From: CAWEZN01 sp964498015
GTDB lineage: Bacteria > Zixibacteria > MSB-5A5 > GN15 > PGXB01
NCBI GenBank assembly: GCA_964498015.1
Contig: CAZCFT010000082.1
Coordinates: 1-11,234 of the forward strand
Direction of reading: 5' to 3'
DNA: 11,234 nt
Each line of letters begins with the position of its first letter. Position 1 is the stretch's first letter. Of the stretch, positions 6,724 through 11,234 are shown piece after piece. Below the pieces are notes generated by a model. It was not told the origin of the DNA, searched no databases, and was given only the letters and a program-made list of their open reading frames with translations. A program made the position numbers and the translations under genes.

Positions 6724-8868
6724 ATGGCATCTTTTCGAAATATTTTGACAACAAAGACAGGGAAATGGTCTTTTGTTGTTCTTTCAGCTTTTTTCTTCAT
6801 AATCATGGCCATTGTACTATATAGAACATATATTATCTATGAAAGAGACCTGCCATCATTTGAAAGTCTCCATAATATTGAACCATCGCTAAAGACTAAG
6901 ATTTATGCCGCCGACGGCTCTTTGCTTGAGGAATTCTTTAACGAAAATCGAGTCCTTACGCCTTACGATAAAATTCCAACACAGATGATTGACATGCTTC
7001 TCTCTGTCGAAGACAGAGAGTTCTTTGACCACTGGGGCATGAATATTAAGAGGACATTTAAGTCCGTCATTATTGACGTGCTCAGATGGAAAAAAGCTTA
7101 TGGCGCTTCTACAATTACCCAGCAATTGGCGCGGATGCTTTTTCTTCACCGGAAGAAAACCATTGAAAGAAAAATCAAAGAAGCTCTGACCGCTATCAAG
7201 CTGGAAAGAACATATTCGAAAGAAGAGATACTTCAGATGTATCTCAACCAGTACTATTTTGGGCGGGGGGCATACGGTATCTCCGCCGCGGCGAGAGCAT
7301 ATTTTGATAAACCGGTCGAGGAACTGACCATCAATGACTGCGCTCTTCTTGTCGGTCTCTTAAAGGCTCCGAGTCGATATTCTGCGCTCGATTCGGCGGA
7401 ACAGATACTCCATATCCGGGATAATTCGCTATATTCATATTTTGACTGGGGGAAGATATCTCGCTCCAAATATGATTCGCTGAGGAGTCTTCCATTGGAA
7501 TTGAAATCGCCCAAAGATGAATCCGGTCGCGCCCCCTATTTTACAGAAATGATTCGTCAGCATCTTCTTGATAAATTCGGCGAAAATGAGCTCTATTCTG
7601 GCGGATTGAGGGTGATCACAACACTCAATTGGAATATACAGAAGGTGGCTGAGAGGGAAATGAAAAACAAACTTGATTCGATGCAGGCTTCTTATGAGAG
7701 AATTTTTAGCATTAACAATCCGAACTATACTTACATAAAGAATGATACTATCGGCGGGCATGTCTTTCCCAAAAGAGCCTACAAAGAGCTTCAGGGGGCG
7801 GCGGTAAGCGTCAACAATGAAAATGGCGATGTTCTAGCCCTGGTCGGCGGAAAATCATTCGCCGAAAGCAAGTTCAATCGCGCCGTGCAAGCCTTGCGTC
7901 AGCCAGGTTCGTCATTCAAGCCTTTTGTCTATACAGCCGCCATGGATAATGGGTATCATCCATCGGATATATTTTATGACGGCCCAATCGTGCTGGAAAT
8001 TCCCGGCCAGAAAGAATGGCGGCCTCAGAATTTCGACAATGAGTTCATGGGTGAAATGACGCTTCGCGATGGGCTAAGGCTCTCGCGGAATCTTGTTGCT
8101 ATCAAACTGCTTCAAAAACTCAATCCTCAGCAGGTAATATTTTACGCGACAAGAATGGGAATTACCACTCCCCTGCAACCGGTTGCATCACTGGCAATAG
8201 GGACCAGCGAAGTGAAATTAATTGATATCGCTTCAGCTTATACTGTCTTTCCCAACGGCGGTATTAAAGCCCCTTATCGTTATATCCTGAAGGTAACCGA
8301 TCGCTATGGGAATGTACTTGAGGATAATTCCGCCATCCAGAAGGAAGAGGTACTCTCTGCTCAAACTGCCTATATTATGACTAATATGCTGCAATCAGTA
8401 GTTGATAATGGCACTGGTCGGGCGGCCCGTGCTCTCGGATTCACCCGACCGGCCGGAGGCAAAACAGGCACTTCCGATAATTTCTGCGATAATTGGTTTA
8501 TTGGATTTACTCCTCAAATCACTTCTGGCGTCTGGGTAGGTTTTGATGACAAGACCTCTATCGGGAAAAATCAAACCGGAAGCGTTAATGCTCTCCCAAT
8601 CTGGACGGCCATAATGAAAGCCGCCCACGATACTCTCCCGATTACGAATTTTGAGATTCCTGATGGCATTGCTTTTGCAGATATCTGCCTTAAGTCCGGT
8701 AAGCTTGCGACTGCCAGATGCACTGATGTGAGAAGAGAGGTTTACAAGGCCGACGATGTTCCTCAGGAGACTTGCCCCCTTCATCCCTCGACGAAGCTTT
8801 ATGTAGGCTCCCCAAATGATGATAAATATCTTGCTCCCGAAGACAGCGTAGATATTTATCACTTTTAG
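6724..8868 (+). CDS. Bifunctional class A penicillin-binding protein (glycosyltransferase and transpeptidase)
   Basis: A 714-residue peptidoglycan synthase of the PBP1A/MrcA type: it polymerises lipid II into glycan strands and cross-links stem peptides on the outer face of the inner membrane. A short cytoplasmic N terminus precedes one membrane anchor (about 14-34). The GT51 domain (about 60-225) has EDREFFDHWG with catalytic Glu96, GASTITQQLARM (127-138) and the RKIKEALTAIKLE..Y.KEEILQMYLN stretch. The transpeptidase domain (about 355-640) has the active-site motif SSFK with Ser396 and Lys399, SRN (454-456) and KTGTS (580-584). The C-terminal tail carries three cysteines (655, 666, 684), which may pair in the periplasm. 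All catalytic motifs are intact. The ATG is the first possible start because an in-frame stop lies just upstream; its ribosome site is weak (AAGG at 6706-6709, 14 bases away). It diverges from the M50-HlyD gene. Confidence 0.95.
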   Translation: MASFRNILTTKTGKWSFVVLSAFFFIIMAIVLYRTYIIYERDLPSFESLHNIEPSLKTKIYAADGSLLEEFFNENRVLTPYDKIPTQMIDMLLSVEDREFFDHWGMNIKRTFKSVIIDVLRWKKAYGASTITQQLARMLFLHRKKTIERKIKEALTAIKLERTYSKEEILQMYLNQYYFGRGAYGISAAARAYFDKPVEELTINDCALLVGLLKAPSRYSALDSAEQILHIRDNSLYSYFDWGKISRSKYDSLRSLPLELKSPKDESGRAPYFTEMIRQHLLDKFGENELYSGGLRVITTLNWNIQKVAEREMKNKLDSMQASYERIFSINNPNYTYIKNDTIGGHVFPKRAYKELQGAAVSVNNENGDVLALVGGKSFAESKFNRAVQALRQPGSSFKPFVYTAAMDNGYHPSDIFYDGPIVLEIPGQKEWRPQNFDNEFMGEMTLRDGLRLSRNLVAIKLLQKLNPQQVIFYATRMGITTPLQPVASLAIGTSEVKLIDIASAYTVFPNGGIKAPYRYILKVTDRYGNVLEDNSAIQKEEVLSAQTAYIMTNMLQSVVDNGTGRAARALGFTRPAGGKTGTSDNFCDNWFIGFTPQITSGVWVGFDDKTSIGKNQTGSVNALPIWTAIMKAAHDTLPITNFEIPDGIAFADICLKSGKLATARCTDVRREVYKADDVPQETCPLHPSTKLYVGSPNDDKYLAPEDSVDIYHF

Positions 8869-8893
8869 AATCCATCTCAATGTCAGATATATC

Positions 8894-8922
8894 TTGACAG
8901 TGTCATCGCCGCCTTATATTAT
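8894..8922 (+). promoter_or_regulatory. Promoter of the tRNA-Leu gene
   Basis: TTGACA (8894-8899), a 17-base spacer and TATTAT (8917-8922). The predicted start near 8929 is only about three bases before the mature tRNA 5' end, as is common for stable-RNA promoters. It lies 25 bases after the penicillin-binding protein stop, with no evident terminator between them. Confidence 0.7.
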
Positions 8923-8931
8923 CTCGAAATT

Positions 8932-9015
8932 GCCGGAGTGGTGAAACTGGTAGACGCAGAGGACTCAAAATCCTCCGATGGCAACATCATGTCGGTTCGA
9001 TTCCGACCTCCGGCA
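8932..9015 (+). tRNA. tRNA-Leu, anticodon CAA
   Basis: An 84-base class II tRNA reading UUG leucine codons. The acceptor stem GCCGGAG pairs with CTCCGGC (9008-9014), followed by discriminator A. The anticodon stem GAGGA/TCCTC encloses the loop CTCAAAA, giving anticodon CAA. A long variable arm forms GATG-GCAA-CATC, as expected for leucine tRNA, and the T arm is GTCGG-TTCGATT-CCGAC. The terminal CCA is not encoded (TTA follows), so it must be added by a CCA-adding enzyme. Confidence 0.97.
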
Positions 9016-9059
9016 TTATTTTACCGACAAAACTTCATCGTAAGTCTTTGATACTCGCC

Positions 9060-9097
9060 TGCCATTTGCTTTAGCAAATGGGCAGAGCGGTACCGCT
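9060..9097. repeat. Two adjacent palindromes downstream of tRNA-Leu
   Basis: CCATTTGC (9062-9069) and GCAAATGG (9074-9081) form a perfect eight-pair hairpin with a TTTA loop. It extends by two more pairs (9060-9061 with 9083-9084) if G9082 bulges out. Four bases further, AGCGGTACCGCT (9086-9097) is a perfect 12-base palindrome. They may end the tRNA-Leu transcript or protect its 3' end, although no strong T-run follows directly. Confidence 0.5.
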
Positions 9098-9152
9098 TAA
9101 GTTATTTTCGTTAACATCGTCTTCAAGTTCCGACAGGAAGCGGGTGGTATAT

Positions 9153-9284
9153 ATGGCCTGGGAGGATAACCAACTCGTGATACTCGACGGTATGCCAAGG
9201 GAGGGTTACGATTATATTATCGACGCCGTCTGGAAAGAAATGTATTACTGCGGTATTTGGTCAAATATCATGATACTAAAATAA
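9153..9284 (+). CDS. Doubtful small ORF between the two tRNA genes
   Basis: A 43-codon frame beginning MAWEDNQLVILDGMPREG and ending at a TAA that abuts the 3' end of the convergent tRNA-Pro gene. GGGTGG (9142-9147) lies five bases before this ATG and could serve as a ribosome site. The same frame is open back to an ATG at 9078, inside the hairpin stem, which would give 68 residues with a Ser-rich stretch. The protein is acidic and aromatic in its middle (GYDYIIDAVWKEMYYCG), with no signal peptide or membrane segment. I recognise no family. It may be a real small protein, a remnant of a longer gene, or chance. Confidence 0.25.
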   Translation: MAWEDNQLVILDGMPREGYDYIIDAVWKEMYYCGIWSNIMILK

Positions 9285-9359
9285 TCGGGGTGAGAGGATT
9301 TGAACCTCCGACTCCTTGCTCCCAAAGCAAGTGCGCTAGCCGGACTGCGCCACACCCCG
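9285..9359 (-). tRNA. tRNA-Pro, anticodon TGG
   Basis: A 75-base tRNA on the minus strand. The acceptor stem CGGGGTG (9353-9359) pairs fully with CACCCCG (9286-9292), and the discriminator is A at 9285. The D stem is GCGC/GCGC. The anticodon stem CTTGC/GCAAG holds the loop TTTGGGA, giving anticodon TGG, which reads proline codons. The T arm is GGAGG-TTCAAAT-CCTCT with one G-U pair. The CCA end is not encoded. Confidence 0.97.
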
Positions 9360-9373
9360 GCGTCAAAAAAAAC

Positions 9374-9401
9374 AATATACCGTTAAATGGTTTTAAGTCA
9401 A
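9374..9401 (-). promoter_or_regulatory. Promoter of the tRNA-Pro gene
   Basis: On the minus strand, TTGACT (9396-9401), a 16-base spacer and TATATT (9374-9379). The predicted start near 9367 is about eight bases before the tRNA 5' end. The tRNA is therefore probably transcribed independently of rdgB, which lies upstream on the same strand. Confidence 0.65.
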
Positions 9402-9441
9402 GCAGAATGGGCGCCCGTAAAGAAATGAGAAATCTGAAGTA

Positions 9442-9501
9442 GAAAATTCCCTCGGCGATAAAATATAGCGGACCCGCCTATCGCCGGATCTACCAATTTT
9501 C
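9442..9501 (-). terminator. Nested inverted repeat after rdgB, possible terminator
   Basis: GGCGATA (9454-9460) and TATCGCC (9479-9485) form a perfect seven-pair stem enclosing a smaller GCG/CGC stem. A second pair of arms, GAAAATT (9442-9448) and AATTTTC (9495-9501), lies outside it. On the minus strand this is about 20 bases after the rdgB stop, and the last arm reads AATTTTC, giving a short T-rich end. It could terminate rdgB transcription before tRNA-Pro. The G+C-rich core resembles a dispersed intergenic repeat and could be that instead. Confidence 0.45.
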
Positions 9502-9519
9502 CAGAAATCCGCTGCAAAA

Positions 9520-10128
9520 TCATATTCTTGTCTCATCCCCCGACCACTCTTCCAAAAGCGCCTTTGCCTTCATCAGGGCCTGCCCCCGATGGGAAACTCG
9601 GTTCTTTTCATCGAGAGTCATTTCGGCGAAAGTTCTGCCGGACGGAGGGTAGAAAAATACAGGGTCATAGCCAAAACCCGATTGACCGGATTTTTCTTCC
9701 GCTATAAATCCGTCAACCACGCCTTCAACCGTTTCCACATTTTCGGAATCCCACGCAATCGCAATAACCGTTCTGAACCGCGCCGCTCGCTTTTCATTGG
9801 GAACGCCTGCCAATTGATTCAAAAGTTTCTTATTATTGTCGTCATAAGTACATCCCGGGCCGGCATAACGCGAGGAATATACGCCCGGTGCGCCATTGAG
9901 ATAATCAACCTCAAGGCCGGAATCATCGGCCAGCGCCGGGTAACCTGTGAATTCGGCAATACCGAGCGCTTTTGATATCGCATTCTGCTCAAGTGTATCG
10001 CCTGTTTCCCCGATATCCGGAAATTCCAGAAAATCCTTAAATGTCAGAATAGTTATATTCAAATCCTCAAGGCGATACTTTATCTCTCGGATTTTGTCTT
10101 CATTCTTTGTAGCAAGGACGAGTTGCAT
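9520..10128 (-). CDS. rdgB: XTP/dITP pyrophosphatase (noncanonical purine NTP hydrolase, HAM1 family)
   Basis: Hydrolyses dITP, ITP and XTP to the monophosphates, keeping deaminated purines out of DNA and RNA; cytoplasmic. The 202 residues are full length for the family. Visible motifs are the N-terminal ATKNEDKIREI (substrate binding, from residue 6), DDSGLEVD..NGAPGVYSSRYAG (68-90, with the catalytic Asp69 region), GFGYDPVF (151-158), and MTLDEKNRVSHRGQAL (170-185) with the nucleotide-binding SHR. No key residue is missing. The ATG at 10128 has no clear Shine-Dalgarno site. The gene lies 111 bases after the lipoprotein gene on the same strand, and that gap is full of palindromic and direct repeats; co-transcription from the promoter at 11085-11113 is likely but not certain. 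Confidence 0.96.
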   Translation of the reverse strand: MQLVLATKNEDKIREIKYRLEDLNITILTFKDFLEFPDIGETGDTLEQNAISKALGIAEFTGYPALADDSGLEVDYLNGAPGVYSSRYAGPGCTYDDNNKKLLNQLAGVPNEKRAARFRTVIAIAWDSENVETVEGVVDGFIAEEKSGQSGFGYDPVFFYPPSGRTFAEMTLDEKNRVSHRGQALMKAKALLEEWSGDETRI

Positions 10129-10170
10129 GATGGATATTATTGATTTATTCTTTCACTATTATCTTCGACA

Positions 10171-10239
10171 GCTTCAGGACTCGCCGCGGCGAGCCGTTTA
10201 CTTCTTAAATTACAAGACAGTCTGCTTCAGACCCGCCGC
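10171..10239. repeat. Imperfect direct repeat and 14-base palindrome between lipoprotein gene and rdgB
   Basis: GCTTCAGGACTCGCCGC (10171-10187) recurs as GCTTCAGACCCGCCGC (10224-10239), with one missing base and one T/C change. CTCGCCGCGGCGAG (10180-10193) is a perfect palindrome inside the first copy. The second copy ends exactly at the lipoprotein stop codon. This looks like a small G+C-rich intergenic repeat; it has no coding potential that I can see. Confidence 0.5.
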
Positions 10240-11037
10240 CTATTTGTGGGCAGTCGAATCGGTAAATATCGTCTCCGTCTTGATGCCCTGATAATACTTA
10301 TGGGCAAAGATTAACCACCCGCTTTCGAATTTCTTAAGATCGACTCCAAACAGCTCGTTGGTTGATTCTTCAAAGGATGCCGCTGATTGCCAGAGCATCT
10401 TGAATCGGTTGATTCCGAAATTATAGGTGATAAATCCCACAACTGAAGCCGCCTCCCATTCCCGATTGAGGCTGTCGGCACGAGCATAACTTTCATTATT
10501 TATCAATGAATCAATCGATATGAATCGCTTGAATTCAATTAATGATATGGTACTGTGATGATAGTCATTGCCGGAATAATCAAGCAAAGTAACAAGACCG
10601 TCATAGAGAAATCTAAAATCAGTCATCCTGATATCCATCTTATCTGTCAGATAGCGGGCAAGCTCCAACCCCCACGGGGTCCGTCTGTCCCAATGGATCT
10701 GATTCACAGTATGAAATGGAAGAAGGCGGCCAGTCAGTTTTTGTCCTTCTTCGGAATTATTGTGAATATAAAAATGAATAGTATCTATAGGAATCTCTAT
10801 ACCGAGGAAACTGCAGTCTTCAGAGAGAAATCGCTCGTAGGAAGTAGAAAATTCATCCATCTTCTTGCCCCAGAAGCAATCCTTCGGATAATGAAAAACA
10901 AAATGCTTGTAACTATAGGTGACCCAATCCGGATATTGTGGAGGCGCTTCGACCTTCTTTCTGGAACAGCCGAAGACGAAAATAGATATCAGAAAAGGCG
11001 CGAGCAGTGACAGGGGAATCTGTTTAAGATACTTCAT
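10240..11037 (-). CDS. Lipoprotein with peptidase MA-like fold lacking the HExxH motif
   Basis: About 265 residues starting MKYLKQIPLSLLAPF. A basic start and a hydrophobic stretch lead to a lipobox FVFGC with lipidation at Cys24, so this is an envelope lipoprotein. A longer frame opens at an ATG at 11070, but AAGGA (11042-11046) sits four bases before the 11037 ATG, and that start gives a normal lipoprotein signal; I prefer it. The mature part resembles peptidase MA-type proteins in outline: a 'YKHFVFHYP' entry strand, a central helix WGLELARYL where such enzymes have HExxH, FLYDGLVTLLDY where they have a W..EG.A.. helix, and a C-terminal YNFGINRFKMLW...SFEESTNELFGVDLKKFESGWLIF segment. The zinc ligands appear replaced, so I infer a non-catalytic relative. 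This family match is from memory, not a search. It precedes rdgB on the same strand. Confidence 0.75.
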   Translation of the reverse strand: MKYLKQIPLSLLAPFLISIFVFGCSRKKVEAPPQYPDWVTYSYKHFVFHYPKDCFWGKKMDEFSTSYERFLSEDCSFLGIEIPIDTIHFYIHNNSEEGQKLTGRLLPFHTVNQIHWDRRTPWGLELARYLTDKMDIRMTDFRFLYDGLVTLLDYSGNDYHHSTISLIEFKRFISIDSLINNESYARADSLNREWEAASVVGFITYNFGINRFKMLWQSAASFEESTNELFGVDLKKFESGWLIFAHKYYQGIKTETIFTDSTAHK

Positions 11038-11084
11038 AAATTCCTTCAAAAAGATACATTTTCTCATCACGCATTTATCGGTAG

Positions 11085-11113
11085 AATATATTATCCGACT
11101 CGGACAATGTCAA
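11085..11113 (-). promoter_or_regulatory. Promoter of the lipoprotein-rdgB unit
   Basis: On the minus strand, a consensus TTGACA (11108-11113), a 17-base spacer and TATATT (11085-11090). The predicted start near 11078 leaves about 40 bases to the ATG at 11037, and lies too close to the upstream ATG at 11070 for that start to be likely. Confidence 0.65.
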
Positions 11114-11156
11114 AGAATTTGGAAATCCGCTATCATGAGATATATGGCCCCATTCC

Positions 11157-11234
11157 TTACATCTCGCCCGCCTTGAGCTGGAATCCAGAACGGTGTAAGC
11201 GCTTCACGCTTGAGCCATTACTTTCCGAGGGCCT
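11157..11234 (-). CDS. Possible 3' end of an upstream minus-strand gene (partial)
   Basis: One minus-strand frame is open from the window edge for 25 codons to a TAA at 11157-11159, ending VKRLHRSGFQLKAGEM. The other two minus frames close within the first few dozen bases. The stretch is too short to recognise a family, and an open frame of this length is easily chance. If real, it is the gene preceding the lipoprotein, with about 120 bases between its stop and the lipoprotein start, including the promoter. Confidence 0.25.
   Translation of the reverse strand, partial: RPSESNGSSVKRLHRSGFQLKAGEM

Noticed and set aside
8395..8880. A 161-codon minus-strand frame at the end of the penicillin-binding protein gene
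   Set aside because: It is antisense to the intact transpeptidase domain with its KTGTS motif, and has no family likeness.
8932..9359. Phage or element attachment site at the tRNA pair
   Set aside because: No direct duplication of either tRNA 3' end and no integrase is present in the window.
10555..11010. A 151-codon plus-strand frame opposite the lipoprotein gene
   Set aside because: It lies antisense to a gene with a lipoprotein signal, a good ribosome site and a consensus promoter. Its translation shows no recognisable domain.
11038..11070. N-terminal extension of the lipoprotein to the ATG at 11070
   Set aside because: The AAGGA site fits the ATG at 11037, the shorter form has a normal lipoprotein signal, and the proposed transcription start lies only about eight bases before 11070.
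1..11234. CRISPR array, insertion sequence, phage module or riboswitch
   Set aside because: I saw no regularly spaced repeats, no transposase or integrase reading frame, and no recognisable aptamer core on either strand.

Overview
This is a gene-dense bacterial chromosome segment of moderate to low G+C. It holds eight protein-coding genes that I recognise or can describe (one cut by the left edge), two tRNA genes, one weak small ORF between the tRNAs, and a short possible gene end at the right edge. A class A penicillin-binding protein, an HlyD-type periplasmic adaptor domain, a PilT-family pilus ATPase and a lipoprotein together suggest a diderm (Gram-negative-type) bacterium. tRNA genes lack an encoded CCA, many genes have Shine-Dalgarno sites, and most promoters read TTGACT/TTGACA-16/17-TATnnT. 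The lineage cannot be fixed from this alone. An uncultured FCB-type or deltaproteobacterium-like lineage would fit, but that is only an impression.

Left half (1-4169, all minus strand): one apparent operon, transcribed right to left, carrying a TPR protein, pepP (Xaa-Pro aminopeptidase), accB (biotin carrier), a pilT/pilU-type ATPase and accC (biotin carboxylase, cut off). A good sigma70-type promoter lies at 4141-4169. The striking point is that the pilus ATPase sits between the two acetyl-CoA carboxylase genes, which are normally adjacent.

Middle (4216-8868): a large minus-strand gene fuses a PqqD-like domain, an M50 site-2-protease membrane core and an HlyD-like adaptor. It has its own promoter and diverges from a plus-strand gene for a bifunctional class A penicillin-binding protein (glycosyltransferase plus transpeptidase). 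These two genes and the acc operon together suggest envelope biogenesis, pilus motility and fatty-acid supply.

Right part (8869-11234): tRNA-Leu(CAA) on plus and tRNA-Pro(TGG) on minus face each other, each with its own consensus promoter, across about 270 bases holding adjacent palindromes and a doubtful small ORF. Further right, a minus-strand unit with its own promoter encodes a lipoprotein resembling a peptidase MA-type protein without its zinc motif, followed by rdgB (noncanonical purine NTP pyrophosphatase). The gaps around rdgB carry G+C-rich inverted and direct repeats. The last 78 bases may be the 3' end of another minus-strand gene.

No CRISPR array, insertion sequence, rRNA, phage module or clear defence system is visible. 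The best candidate for unusual biology is the stand-alone PqqD-M50-HlyD protein, followed by the interrupted accB/accC pair.
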